DNA of 64,000 nt from Enchytraeus crypticus (Eukaryota; Annelida; Clitellata; Enchytraeida; Enchytraeidae). The position numbers were made by a program, and so were the translations under genes. Of the stretch, positions 1 to 38,602 are shown piece after piece. Each line of letters opens with the position of its first letter. Within the stretch, counting starts at the first letter, position 1. The DNA lies in the NCBI GenBank assembly GCA_905160935.1, contig CAJHZI010000473.1, positions 874,501 to 938,500 on the forward strand, in the 5' to 3' direction. Under the pieces are notes generated by a model that searched no databases, was not told the DNA's origin, and was given only the letters and a program-made list of their open reading frames with translations.

Positions 1-854
1 GACGCTTTCAGATGAGAAAAACCTGAAGTAGTGTATCATTGCATACCCCTATATCTCTTCTTATTGTCGCATTTTAACTCAGTTCAATATCGACTGACCC
101 AGTCTATAAAGGAATGTCGAGCTTGTTAACATACGTTAGCAGTACTACAGTGCGCCCGGCGGTAACATCGATAAACTAATAAACTGACGTGTTTCGAAAT
201 CTCTATCTAGTGCATAGTTAACCTGGTTTACCTGGTTAATTTTATAACATACATTATACATACTAAGTACATTATACATATTATTAAGTGTTTTTTTAAT
301 CTAAATTTGGCCATCCCTTACCGAAGAAGTTGCCTAGCACACTGCAGTGTGTTACTGGGTGGGTGTATTCTCACGGCTTTTTCTTTCTAAAATCTAAATT
401 CTTCCAAAAAAGCATAGCTCTGGCCTCGAAACCTCTGAATTAAACTAAAGGTATAATTTCCAAATCCAAACGATTCTAATTTCTTTAAACACTTAAAGAG
501 GACATATAAAGAAATCAATTACAGTACAAAACTGAATATATCAAAATTATTCTAAATTGATCTAGCATATAAAATATTTTTAAACGACCAGCATGTTTAA
601 TAGATAATAGTTTCATCATATCTAATAATATTTCAGCATTCTTCCAAATTTGCTATCTGTCACAATTTTCATACAAACGAGCGTGCTTCCGTTATTTTCC
701 CCTACCTATTTTCTATTATTTTTATCTTAGTTCAAGGTAGATATTGTGAAAGAAGTTACAAGTTGCTTTGGTAGGATTACAATCAAACTTCAATATCACA
801 ACAAAGAAAATACCAGTGAAGCTAAATTAGTATTACAAATCCTTCAAAACAATT

Positions 855-915
855 ATCACCATCGTCTTCGCTAGAATCCCAGTTTAACCAGGGTCGGGAT
901 AAGAATAGATCTTCT
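855..915 (-). mobile_element. LINE-B 3' end fragment
   Basis: Contains CCCAGTTTAACCAGGGTCGG, the reverse of the 3' terminal segment shared by the LINE-B copies listed below. Confidence 0.6.
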
Positions 916-1281
916 CTACAAAACAAATCCTTCAAAACAACAGAAATTATAAAATGAACCTACAAATTCGCCCACAGCCGATCTTGCATAAATTTGCCTA
1001 GTAGGCCTACTTAGTAAACAAACATTAAACTTTTCATTACAAGAAGTACGGCCGAATTTACCAATGCACTGGTAGCCCAGCCTTACTGCCTAGTATAGCC
1101 GCGCTCCATACACAATTCAGCCTATATAGTATTATACGCTATCATTCCACATACCAATCGTTCCTTCTTATTCATACTAAACCTGCCGCCATATCTACAT
1201 AACCGTATTTATCAGCAAGTGTCACCTGTCGCGATGTGGATAACAAATAGCAAACTACTGTATATCATTCTTTAAATGATG

Positions 1282-1600
1282 TAGTGGAGATGTGAGAAAA
1301 CTATATCATTTCTACATTCTACATAAGGTAGTGAAGATGTGAGAAAACTATATCATTTCTACATATATAAGATAGTGGAGATGCGAGAATGATCTGGTCA
1401 CAGGTTCAGTAAACACATAAGTAAAATCAGACCGACAGGGACGCTGATCTCCTGACAACACTGACTGAGTCAGTGGAATAACCTGACTGACTGAGGCGCT
1501 GATCTCCTGACAACAACTGACTGAGTCAGTGGAATAACCTGACTGACTGAGGCGCTGATCTCCTGACAACAACTGACGGAGTCAGTGCATTTCTCCCATA
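1282..1600. repeat. Two small tandem repeats (about 46 bp x 3; about 56 bp x 3)
   Basis: Units starting TAGTGGAGATGTGAG recur at 1282, 1329 and 1373. Units with CGCTGATCTCCTGACAAC recur at 1442, 1497 and 1553 and contain CTGACTGAGTCAGT, an inverted-repeat-like core. Confidence 0.85.
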
Positions 1601-2439
1601 GAGCTATTATAAATTACCAAATTCAAAAAACTGACTGGGAAAAAGAAGATAGTTTCCAAAGTTGAAGGTCTGTAATCATATCAGCCGAATAATGAACCCT
1701 ATAATTCACAATGGTGTTGCAGTGTCAAGCAAACAAGGAAACATTAGCAAAAAATTACAAAATATTTTAATTTGGAAAAAAGAAATATCAATTAACCGAA
1801 AGTATTGTATATTTTAGCTTTTTCATTCAGGTTTAATTTTTAAGTTCGTGGCCTTAGCTACGGTATTAAATTGTTTTTAGAGTGTTCCTATTAAGTGAGA
1901 ACGGACGAGTATGAATTTAAACCGCGGACCGCCATAGATCAGTGACATTCTACTAGAGTGAAAGACACACAAAAATTACAACACCAGGTTTATTTCCTCT
2001 TCATAAATGTACTGTCAGAGAAGTTCCGACGAGGTTTAGAACCTGCGACCCCTAGCTCATAATCATAACCTGCTACCGTCTTGTATACAAAAACCCGCAC
2101 CCAAAGCTCAAAGTGAAATAAAAGCAGACTTTATTGAAGCACATTGCCTGCATTATCTCACATACCAATTAATGTCTAGGGTTCCACCGGTACGTTATAC
2201 ACTAACCATTGACATGTAACTATTAGCAGCAGTGTTGCCAAGTTCTTCAGATCCAGGTTAGCAAATAAACAAGACCACTTACCACACGCACACACGTACA
2301 GTATACTATACATATTCGTACTTAGTTCTCAATTTCACTTTTAATGTTCGTAAAAAGACAAATCCAAGGGAAATATTCCAACACATAGATAGTCATATTA
2401 GTGAAATCAAATAGTTTGTAAAAAATTATAAATTCGTAT

Positions 2440-2580
2440 TAATAATAATAATAGTAGCAAAGGTTTAACGTCCGTTTCCTCATCCAGGGATGACGTCAGG
2501 GACGTCCCCACTGCACACATCACTACAGATCAATTCACCCAGACTAATCTGCAAAAGCAATGTGCTGAGGGGAAGATAAA
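2440..2580. repeat. AAT-tailed interspersed repeat (Rep-6)
   Basis: AATAATAATAATAG precedes GGTTTAACGTCCGTTTCCTC and GGGATGACGTCAGGGACGTC. The same sequence recurs at 10735, 25030, 28690, 34375, 57476 and 59695. Confidence 0.75.
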
Positions 2581-3069
2581 TTACTAATTACTACTGTAAG
2601 TCTTCGCCAAGTATGATTGTTTCAGAGTAATTACCTATTTTAATCATCAGTAGGAAACATAATTTAAGTGTATTGTTTTAGATTTGGGCTCCAGGGAGTT
2701 TTGGATGCATAATAAAATAATTTTCCATTCCAATTTAAGGCCATTGCCTCACTTCGCTCTACAATTCATTCATCAATGAGAAGGACGGATTTACTAATCC
2801 TACACATTTTGAAAATCTCTGCCTCTAGATCTCAAATCTAGAAAACATACAGGGGAAGACAACTCATTTATCAATTCATAGATTCATTTTCTTAATCTTT
2901 TGTCCCAACTACAATACTGCACAGTTCGGATTTCACTTTCTTGCTGGTTCTTCTATTTATAAATTCTCATGCATTTATATTCCAAAGGTGTCCGTGTTGT
3001 GTCCCGGATGCAGAAGAATAGACCAACCGTAAACTGCACGTGTCTTAAGAGGTGACTGAGCAAGTACTG

Positions 3070-3640
3070 AGAAAGACAATGGGGAACTACCTCAAAAGCC
3101 ATATTATTCCTAAACTATAGGCTACATTAAGGTGTGTATAAGGTGTAGCCTTTTGTGAAGGGATTAACTTGGTACTCGATGGAGTGCTCTTATGAATCAT
3201 GAGTAGCAGCATATGAGTAGGAATATCTACCCTGGACTTGCCACTCGGCAGAACTCTAGAGAGAGAGAGAGGAGAGAAAGAGAGAGAGCGAGAGAGAGAT
3301 AGAAATGAAACAATTACAAGGCTCTACCAAAAATATTTGAAGAAGAAAATATTTGTAGGAGAAGAAAACTTTTGTGAAGATATAAAGAATAGTACAGGAC
3401 CAAGTTCCACTAGCCTACTGCTTCCGTGATCCCTTCTCTCACCAGTCTTCAATCAAGTGGTAGGTCCAAGGCACATATTAAACTCAGAGTCTACTTTATA
3501 CAGAGAACTTCATAGATGAACAGGCTCCCCCCTTCATAAAAGAGCCATAAGAGTGCCATGACCATGCCTTACTATGGTTTCTATGGCTTGAAAAGATATG
3601 GCTTCTGAGGTGGTTTCTAATTGCCTTTTTCTAAAAAGAA
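3070..3640. repeat. Two Rep-4 interspersed repeat copies, opposite orientation
   Basis: The first copy (to about 3262) carries GGGGAACTACCTCAAAAGCC and ends with CCACTCGGCAGAACTCTAG followed by (GA)n. The second (about 3450-3640) carries the reverse: GTGGTAGGTCCAAGGCACAT and ATGGCTTCTGAGGTGGTTTC. Confidence 0.65.
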
Positions 3641-4792
3641 AGCAAATGGGAACCACCCTTTAGACCAATAAAGAAAACATATACAGTATCTAATTAAATG
3701 TTCTGAATTAAAATTTAAAATACCCGTATTTTCTGCAATGAACTTTTTGAATAAAATAACAGATCGATCAATCAATCAATAATCAATAAGAACTTAAAGT
3801 CCAGTTCCTCGCCATAAGGCCATGGCAAGGACGTTTCTTGCAGAATCTACACAAACAGGTGCTAAAGCACTACACAATGACGACTGAGTACACAGGGACC
3901 ACAAGAGAAAGCGAGATCAAAACAGTGCAAGTCCAAGATCCAAAGCAGGCGAGTCAAAATTTAGACCTATGACAGAAAGAGATGAGTGTATAATATATAT
4001 CTATATATATATATGATATATAAATACCAGATATATATAAATGGCATACAAACCTCCATTACCCATGATCGAATTCACCATCCAGCTGTGAATAAATAAG
4101 AGATACGATGAAGTCACACAAAGACGATATATCCAGTGACAGCATGATTTACAGTGAATATAGAAGTTCATCTCACGCAATTTAGACTTCAGAATGCAGA
4201 ACTTTATTGGCTCCGAATATTCCGATCAAACATTGAGGTACACCCTAATGTCGCCTATCTCTAAATTCTATGTTTAACGGCATTTGTGAACCAGCTGCAG
4301 CCTATAATTATATGTATGATGTATCCTTGGCACATTCAAGAGTTTAAAATAACTTTAAAGCAAAATAGGTTATATTCCTGGCAATTATGTACAGTTCTGA
4401 TAAGAAACTTTTCATATTAAATTAATAAAGCACATTCAAGAAATTTCTTAGATCTGAGTATAAGCAATTTTCTACTGTATATAACAGGTCTTTTAAGTTT
4501 TACAGTTAAAGCTTTGACTTGAAGTTATACAGTTAAAGCTTTGACTTGAACAATATTGACCAGAATATGACTTGATAGATTTAAGATTACAGTCTCTATC
4601 TACAGGTGTGGATTTGTTTTTGTATTTCTTCCATTTCTTATATTTATAATAAAATTATCTAGCAATTCATCCTCATGGATTTAGACAATGCCACTGACAA
4701 ATGCTCACAAGACCTTGAGGTACTCTGTTTGTCCTTACTTGATTGTCCTTACTTTAATAAACATTTACATTAATGTTAAAGAAATGTCATCC

Positions 4793-4807
4793 TGTCTCTC
4801 TCTCTCT

Positions 4808-4848
<41 letters not shown>

Positions 4849-4990
4849 GTGGCAAATCCAAGGTACATATTCCTACTCATAATCTGCTTTCATTTTCCAT
4901 AGGAGTGCTCACTCGTCAGACAAAAGAGTTAATAAAAGGCTAAGCTTTTACTCAAAACCTTTATTTAGCCTTTATAAAGGAAAGATTAGG
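4793..4990 (-). repeat. (TC)n tract and Rep-4 fragment
   Basis: A pyrimidine dinucleotide array (to about 4848) runs into TAGTGGCAAATCCAAGGTAC, the terminal segment of Rep-4. The simple repeat sits at the element end, as in other copies. Confidence 0.6.
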
Positions 4991-6892
4991 CTTTTGATGT
5001 AATTTTTCATTGCCTTCTTTAGTTTATACTATTAACACATTGGCATATTCTATAGAGGTCTAGATGCTACACAGATAAAATCCGATACTACAATTACATA
5101 ATTTTATTTTAATTTAGCTGGCCTTTAAATTTAAATTTATCTAATTAGTATATTAGAAGACTAAAAATGTTGTCATAAGAGAATTCTCTATATTAAGATG
5201 TATTTTATTCACGTCATACAATAGAATTATGATATAATTCTTGATTTTTTTAACTTTTAATTCACTGAGTGATATCTACAGTAATTAACAGAAAATTAAA
5301 GATATTCCTTAACAAATTAACATATATTAACAGATATTCCTTTCAACGTTCGTTCATGACATCATCCCTAGTTGAGGTCATAAACTTAAACTTCTATCAA
5401 CCTCTACTATTTCATATTTAGTTAACAAAAACTATTTTCACTACGTAGTTTTTTTAAAATTTTAAACTAGATTTTTCACCTGCAGGTTAAATTTCAGTTA
5501 TAGTCTAACAATCATCGGCATTAGCTAATAGTGTAAAGAGTTAGACAACATACTAGAATTAAGAGAAGAGTTAAACCCTCGCCGGTTCAACTCAGGGACA
5601 GCTAATTGCTGCTAATTAGAGAATAAAATCTCGAATATTCAGAAGATCGTTAATCAAATAGTGAATTAAATCAATTTCAATACTCAATATATAAATGGTT
5701 TAAAGACGGGGGTATCTGAGGAAACATATCATAAAGGATGATCATTTAACTAAAATATATGCTAACTTCTTTAAAGAATAGACATCATATCGAATAATTC
5801 GTTTCAAAGTACTAAACAAAAACAGACTTCTAAAATTAGACATTATAAATAAAATTATTTGTAAAATTTACAATACATCTCATATCTAGTGTTCGGTATT
5901 ATTAAATATTAATTAGGAATTTTATTTACTTATTATCGCTACAGAAATTGTACATGAATTGAGCAAATAAAAACAACAAACTTTTATTTACACAACTTAA
6001 CCTTAGTGCTACCATGCACTATGAAAAGTGGAGCCTCAATTCCCATGCCCGCAAAAATATTCGAATGTATTCTTGTGATCAACTGTCAAGATAAATCAGT
6101 GGCTTCAAGCCTTTAAAATATGTCAATTCTTTACAGAGAAATTAAAAAATTACAATGCTTATTTTTAATTTCAAATGTATAGTAAAAGTGCCCTTTAATA
6201 TAATTTCTAGTTTTAGATTTTGATCTGTCTTCGAACATTTCTTTACTAGTTTATTTGGATTTGGTTTAACAGCGTTCGATTACTCTAATCGATGTTTTTT
6301 GTTATTATGCAATAACTAATAGTTTAAACTATGCGTTTTATCATTCTGACACTAAGGAATAAAATAAAGCTAACTTTGCACAATATAATTATAGTAACTA
6401 GTATTGAAACTATTCCGATACCAAGTAATGAAGTCTTTTTGAAAAATTGATGGTAATATCTGAATCTTAAGGCTTAATTAAACTGGTTGATCAATTGATT
6501 TGTTCAGATTATTTTTTTAGAAATGAGCACTAACTGAAAAGGATTTAGAGTTTGCGAAACTATTTGTAAATGTCAATTGCATCAAAAGAAGCAATTAATT
6601 AATTTACATATTTGCTACAAACTACAGTAACAAATGCAAATATATAAATAAAAAATAATTGCTAGTAACTAGCAATTACTTTTTAAAGTAATTTATTAAG
6701 AGTACTAGTTCAAAATATTAAGTTAGTACAATCAGTAGGCTTACACGTATACTTGACCTACAATTTATACATGAAACATGATTTAACGTCACGCATGATT
6801 CTTGCCATTATTCTGATTTAAAATATCAGCAAAGTAGTCAATTCTACTTTTAAATGTTTTATGAAAGTACATCCGTAAATAGTAACGTCTAA

Positions 6893-7130
6893 AGTAAACA
6901 CGCATTATAGTGAAATGATCCACTGTGTCGTTATCTATCACTTTTTAATACCACATGTTTAAACCGTTAGGCAATTTATTCCATTTTCCGTAAAACCAGT
7001 CCAGTGAATGTCCGAGATTTTACACTCAGATCAGCGCGGCTTGGATTCGAACCCACGAGGGTTCAATTCACCTCAGGATCCGTCATTTAAAACTTCATGA
7101 TGTTACCCCTACGCTATTAAGACATTCTTA
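6893..7130 (-). mobile_element. SINE-2, tRNA-headed, near full length
   Basis: On the minus strand the head begins near GAATGTCTTAATAGCGTAGG. TAGCGTAGGGG resembles a pol III A box (TRGCNNAGTGG) and GGGTTCGAATCC matches the B box. The conserved body ends near TGCGTGTTTACTT. Other copies: 18210, 27760, 50535, 56600, 61012. Confidence 0.8.
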
Positions 7131-7766
7131 GAGTTTAGAGTTTATTAAGACAGTCTAGCACTAACATCATAAATGAAGTTGAATAACTACCATTCATAAT
7201 CATCGTCAAAGGAATGAAAATCCATTGCTTTTAATAGTTAATAATATCCGGTACCAGTGTAATCTAGAAATAAATACATAGATCATGGCACCAGCGTAAT
7301 GTTGCTAAGAAACCAGACGCTGATGATTTTAATCTTATGAATACTCGCAAGGTGGCACAAATTGTTAAATTTTTAATTTAAATCCTTCATTACTATTGAG
7401 ATGACCGTTTTAGAGAAAATTGTACTATCACTTCGGCTTTGATCTTAGAATTTCATAATTAGTTATTTTCATATTTAATTGTGAAGCATTTTGCTGAAAT
7501 CTATAACTTTAGCAAGTTATTGATTTGATAAATGCCATCTGGTGAGTTGTGAATACTTCTCATCTCGGTTATTGATTTTTCGCAACGGCGACTGGACCAA
7601 ATCGCTCTGTTTACATTTTTGTGCATGACGATTAATATAAACATTGCTGATCAGATCAGCCTAATTATAGATTTACCTAATTTTAGAATTATCCAATTCT
7701 ATGCCTGAGTGATATTCAGCTAATAAAATTCCGTAGGGATTTATTAATTAAGGAATAGGCCGTAGA

Positions 7767-33459
<25,693 letters not shown>

Positions 33460-33574
33460 AGTCTCTCTACTCAGCAGTCCTTCTGCCTCTAACAGTCAAT
33501 CTACTTGTCATGCTGCTTATCTGGCTCTATACCACTAATTGTCACGCTAATGTTATATGTATAGCGCTGCGTTT

Positions 33575-33649
33575 GTCTCTCTCTATCTCCCTCTCCTTCT
33601 GACTCTTGACGTTTTCTCTCTCCCTCTCTGTTACTGTCTGTCTCTCTCA

Positions 33650-33693
<44 letters not shown>

Positions 33694-33780
33694 ATCTCTC
33701 TTGCTTCCGTCATCTCTGTCAAATTCTCTTTTTCTCTTTATAATTCTCTCTCTCTCTCCCTGTCACTCTCTCTCTCGCTC
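33575..33780. repeat. (TC)n-rich tract in the kinesin 3' region
   Basis: Pyrimidine-rich microsatellite about 115 bp after the stop codon; it would lie in the 3'UTR if the mRNA extends that far. Confidence 0.85.
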
Positions 33781-33799
33781 GATGTGACGCTGCCAGTGT

Positions 33800-36570
33800 C
33801 TCTGCTTCAAGCCGATGTGCCTGAGCTTATATTGCGATGGTTTTAACATAAGCGCAGTCAACAGCTGGTAAGCGCATCAACAGCTCGTAAGCGCAGTCAA
33901 CAGGTGGTTGACGTTGTGCGATGACACGACATTGAGGTCAGCTACCGGCCAGTGTACTGGGTCTACATGAAGCACTGGGAAGCTTTAAACGTAGCGAGTG
34001 TCTAGGGACAAAATGCCCTGGTACGCTGTTGCCAGGCTACACTGTTGCCAGGCTACAATGTTGCTAGGCTACACTGTTGCTAGGCAGCCCTACTGCTGGG
34101 CATCTACTACCCAATATCCACTTAAGCTAAATAAGACTGATTTAATAAATTAAAAAAATTACTCTCTGTCGCTATAAGTTTATAGCGTAAATGTGACTGC
34201 TCCAGCTGAGGTCGATGAGGCGGCTGACTGCGAATCAGTAGGTTCAGGGTTCTAAACTAGTGTTTGAACGACCACTACTGGATTTCGAGACAGGAAACTG
34301 ATGTTTAAGTAGGTTTTAACTTTAATCTCTGAATACAACGATTGAGACTGCTAGAAGAATGCGCCGTTTGTGGATTAATAATAATAGTAATAAAGGTTTA
34401 ACGTCCGTTTCCTCATACAATGATGATGTCAGGGACGTCATCCTTGTATGACGTCGTTTATGTGAATGGAAGGCCTTACGCACTTAGAGTTTCCGCTGCT
34501 GAGGTATATTGTTCCACTCCATGACTCACTATTCACCGCTTTACATTTGAAAGAGAACGGGCTTTAAAGTTCTTTCAGCGGCCCCTATCAGAGATTACGG
34601 TTTATTTATAATATCAAAATTTTATTAGCATTGTGAAGTATTGCATTTAGTATCTCTCTCTCTCTCTTAGTAATGTTGATATGTAGCATATCTTTGCATT
34701 TCCCGACTATATTTTAATGTTAATGTCTGACCTTGATAAATGTGGCAGAACAAAGTTTTCTATGGCATATGATTTTTGATCTTCGAGTCTATTGGTTATC
34801 TCTTAAAATATACACTACGCTGTATTGTAGTTTTTCTTCAAAGTCAATTTTAACTAAGATCAACTTTCTTCTGATAATGTTGTTTGGTACTGGTCTGCCT
34901 ACGAAGTAAAAATGACAACCGTAAAGAACGTTTACGGAAAGTTTACAAAATTTTAACAAAATGTTCATTTCTTTGTACGCCTAAGTTTCTATTTTTAAAG
35001 TAAAATGAATATTTTGTAGCCCTTTTGTGCTGCCAGTTGCTTATTAGTCAGAGATATTTAAACAATTTTAAATAGTTGGAGTAATTGTAAATAGTTTGCT
35101 GTAATAGTCAATGCAGTCATCTTGACATATTTTATGTGTTTTTGTTTTAAATTGAACATCATATGAGATTAAGTGTCTGACGCTATTTGTATTTAACTTA
35201 TTCAGCTTTATAATCTAGCAAGAATTACTGTTAATTTAATATGTATTTACATTTGCTACTTTATCTTTTACTTTTTTACTCTTACTTTTTTTGCTGGTAG
35301 TGATAACTTTTGTTGGAATCTTTGTGTTAACCTTTTTATCTGTTATCATCCTCGAAAATTCGCAGAATAAAATCTTATTTATCGGAATTCGTCTAGAAAA
35401 TTGTTGATTAAATTACTGTCGCGCGTTTGTTTTTCTATCAAACCACGTGTTGGCTTAATCATATCAGTAGCGCTAGTGATATATCTACGTATAATAGGCC
35501 TTTACCATCATTACACGTTTCAGCGTCACATTGATACTGTTGCCTATAGAAAGCTTTAGCAGAATCTTTATTTTGTCAATGTGTCTTTGTGCCACATCAC
35601 TCGTGTGTATTGCGTCGTCTATGTTTTAGATTATTATTATTATTGTAACTTTATTATTATTATGTTCTTTATTATATTATTTATATTACTATTGTTATTA
35701 TTATTACTATTATTGTTATTAGCTGGAGATAGGTAGACCACAACTGACGTGGAATGTGGTGCTTTTTAAGAAGGATATGAAAAATAGGGATTGACTGATA
35801 ATATGGTGTGGTACAGAGAGGAGTGGAGAAGGTCCATTCGTATCACGACCCTGGTTAAACTGGGATTCAAGGGAGGACGATGATGATTATTATTATCATT
35901 ATTATTATTATTATAGTTCTGCGACTCTGCAATTCAAATACTATATTAGACATAGTCAAATAAATAGTTAGATGCCTTTGAAAATGTGTTACGGGTTTTG
36001 TGTATTTCTATTTCGAAAAAGAATGACGATTTCTCTATCCGTACTATGACCTCAACCAGTCTTCGAGACTGCTTTACAATCTTTACAATATCGATTTGCC
36101 TATTTAACTACATGAACGGAAGCTGGTTGTTAAATTAATTTAATTTCTTATGTATTTTTTTTTGTTTAATTTATTTAAAAGCTTTATTGTACTGTGTTTG
36201 TTTAAATCCTGATAAACAGTTTGGATGCTGGATTAGAATTTCTTGGCGGTGTTGGTTATTTTCATTTTGACCGGTACAGTAGATTTATTTATTTATCTCG
36301 TATATCTTTTGTTATCTCTATTAATATACTTTTGTGATAATTAATCAAATTAAGTTAGTATTTTGTGATCTCAGTAGTTCTTGTTGTTATTGGTAAGTTA
36401 TCGAAAACCTTTATATGTGTCGTCCTATTGTTGTGTTACTGTATAATATTGTATTGATCAGAAAGAATACACTGGCGACTGTACAACCTTTGGATAACCT
36501 CTTCCATTATGTAATGTTTAACTTACATTTTAAGTAGTTTGATAGGGCCTACAATTTATTTGACCAAGAA
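33800..36570. other. 3' flank of kinesin, no gene seen
   Basis: Contains a short (GGCTACACTGTTGCCA)-type triplication near 34025-34085, a tRNA-like SINE relic at 34195-34330 (GGAAACTGATGTTTAAGTAG tail), Rep-6 at 34375-34450 and LINE-B at 35735-35895 (ACGACCCTGGTTAAACTGGG then (GAT/TTA)n). The remainder is AT-rich and unrecognised. Confidence 0.55.
34144..34149 (+). terminator. Candidate poly(A) signal of the kinesin gene
   Basis: First canonical AATAAA I find after the stop codon, about 690 bp downstream. The interval includes a (TC)n tract (33575-33780). Use of the signal is inferred only. Confidence 0.25.
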
Positions 36571-36579
36571 CTACCTATA

Positions 36580-36580
36580 A

Positions 36581-36651
<71 letters not shown>

Positions 36652-36718
36652 ATATATACAAGTATATATATATACATTATATATAAATATATATATATAT
36701 ACATGTATATATATATAT

Positions 36719-36780
<62 letters not shown>
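36580..36780. repeat. (TA)n array with TACATGTA palindromes
   Basis: About 200 bp of TA repeats interrupted by TACATGTATATATA and TATATACAAG; a Rep-4 scrap (GCAATGGGAAACTGCTTCAA) follows at 36812. Confidence 0.95.
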
Positions 36781-36782
<2 letters not shown>

Positions 36783-37639
36783 AGAATCGGTTAAAACAGA
36801 TAGTGTGAAGGCAATGGGAAACTGCTTCAAAAGCCATTTTGCTATAAGAAAGCATATATGTAGGATTGTTGGTAAAATTGTTGAGGTGGATTCTGCTCAC
36901 TTATCACTAGTGTGCTCAAGATTGAGTAAGATAGTAGGCCTAATCTTCGAGTACCAAATTTAAATTTCGAGTACTGAATTATTCTATCCAATGTATTTAT
37001 TATCTGAACGAAAGCAAAATTTCTGCTGTGTTTTAGGTAATTGGTACTATTTATATTTTCCATTTCGCTGTTTCTATTGTCATGCGCTGCAGTTTTATAC
37101 TGTTCTGTCAAATTACAAGAAACTTTCTCTGTTGTGATTTAGCTCAGTTGTGTGTGTGAGAGAGAAAATGTTTCTTAGATCAAAACACTGCATATACCAT
37201 GCAGCATGAAAACAAGCACACGGTATTAGCCAAATTGAATAGAAAGCAAAATAATGTCAAAAAAATTTGAAAAAGGTAAAAATAACATCAACCAAACAAA
37301 TTAAGCAGAGACAGAAACAATAAGCCATCATAGAGAACTAGAAGCGTTCTATCTAGTTGAACACCTGTTTATCCAGAGTTATCAGACGAAAAGAATCAGT
37401 TGTCTACAATATGAAATTCCATTCAGAATTCTTAGCGTATTTATCTTACAAAATTTGAGAAAATAGAGTTCAGCTTCTTATTAGCTATTTTGTTCATGCA
37501 GAGTCAGGTATAACCGAAAACTGCATGTGGTCTGTAGACTCCACCGAAGCTGATATTGAAAAGGAGCAGGCGCATTCGAATAACTTCTTCTGAAGTTTAG
37601 GTTTTTTCCTGGTGATAATTCTAACACAGATAAGGTTAA

Positions 37640-37750
37640 CTTTTGTTTACATACCATTAGAGTACCGCCATAGACTGGCTGGTTTGAACTCGTGAACTCG
37701 TTTTTTCTGATAAGCATGTTACCCATTGGGCCACAAGTTGGTGACATGTT
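37640..37750 (-). mobile_element. tRNA-headed SINE relic
   Basis: Minus strand: TGGCCCAATGGGTAACATGC (A-box-like) and CACGAGTTCAAACCAGCC (B-box-like). The family differs from SINE-1 and SINE-2. Confidence 0.55.
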
Positions 37751-37906
37751 TACTGAGAACGAAGCCTTTCAAATAGGATCAACAATTTTTTCGAGTCTGT
37801 AATAAAATTAATTGTAGTTTCTCTTAGATCTCTAGCTAGACCTGGGCTGTGATGATAGATCTAGACTCTAGAGGCTAGATATAGCTATACATGTATGCAT
37901 GTATAG

Positions 37907-38175
37907 CTATCTCTCTCTCTCACTCTCTCTCTCTCTCTTAGTGCACTGCTCACTGGCAGGTTCATGGTATATAACGCCTCCACTCTTCTCTGTCCTGTCT
38001 TCCGTTTTTTCTTCTTGTCCACATACGAGTTACTTTAAATCATCTAAAATGATATACCATTAGTCTTGGGGGATACTGCTTATGACGAGGTGGGCCCCCT
38101 ATGCCTTCCTCAGCGTCGACTAACATTTACTGGGCAGGGGCGTCATTCCCTGAGAAAACAGTCCTGTTTACCCAT
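37907..38175 (-). mobile_element. LINE-A 3' end, long copy
   Basis: (TC)n then TTAGTGCACTGCTCACTGGC, TTCATGGTATATAACGCCTC, TTGGGGGATACTGCTTATGA, GGGGCGTCATTCCCTGAG and CCTGTTTACCC. Flanked on both sides by TAGCTATACATGTA-type palindromic repeats (37880-37912 and 38175-38260), which may be target-site or satellite sequence. Confidence 0.75.
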
Positions 38176-38505
38176 ACATGTATTACATAGCTATACATGT
38201 ACATGTATAGCTATGTAATACATGTATAGCTATGCATAGGCATATACATGTATAGCTAGGCTAGGACAGTGATGCTAGACTATAGATATGGAGACTGGAT
38301 CCAGCCATAGATTTAGATAGATCAAGGTAGCAGTGTAATACTCAGAGATTTTACGGTAAACTATTGCTGTTGAACTGAGACTGTAACATATCGGTAAAGT
38401 GTCAGAATGCAAATCAACCGGGTGCTGGATTCATATTTTAATCTAAGTTTGATTCTCTCTTTCTCCCTCTCTCTCTCTCTTTCTCTTTCTCTCTCTCTCG
38501 CTCAG

Positions 38506-38602
38506 GTATCGACTACAACCAACAGATTCCCTATTCGAATCCAAGACGAGCCCGCGTCAGAAGCGCTTTCATAGTGAAACCGCCGTTAAATCGGTTATTT
38601 AG
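38506..38602 (+). other. Doubtful extra 3' exon of the kinesin gene
   Basis: A GC-richer block follows a long pyrimidine tract ending CTCAG. If exon 21 used the GTAAAG at 33456, this block would continue in phase as YRLQPTDSLFESKTSPRQKR, 11 further residues and TAG, extending the protein from 712 to 743 residues. An AATAAA lies at 38766. Against it: the donor lacks G at -1 and +5, other frames of the block are also open, and the 712-residue form already matches the family end. Confidence 0.25.

Larger units (their letters stand above)
1..7766. other. Intergenic region 5' of the kinesin gene
   Basis: I see no exon here. Besides the repeats listed separately, 1-850, 1605-2430, 4000-4790, 5000-6890 and 7131-7766 are AT-rich with no recognisable content. 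The last of these is the expected promoter/5'UTR side of the kinesin gene; no clear core promoter motif stands out. Confidence 0.6.
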
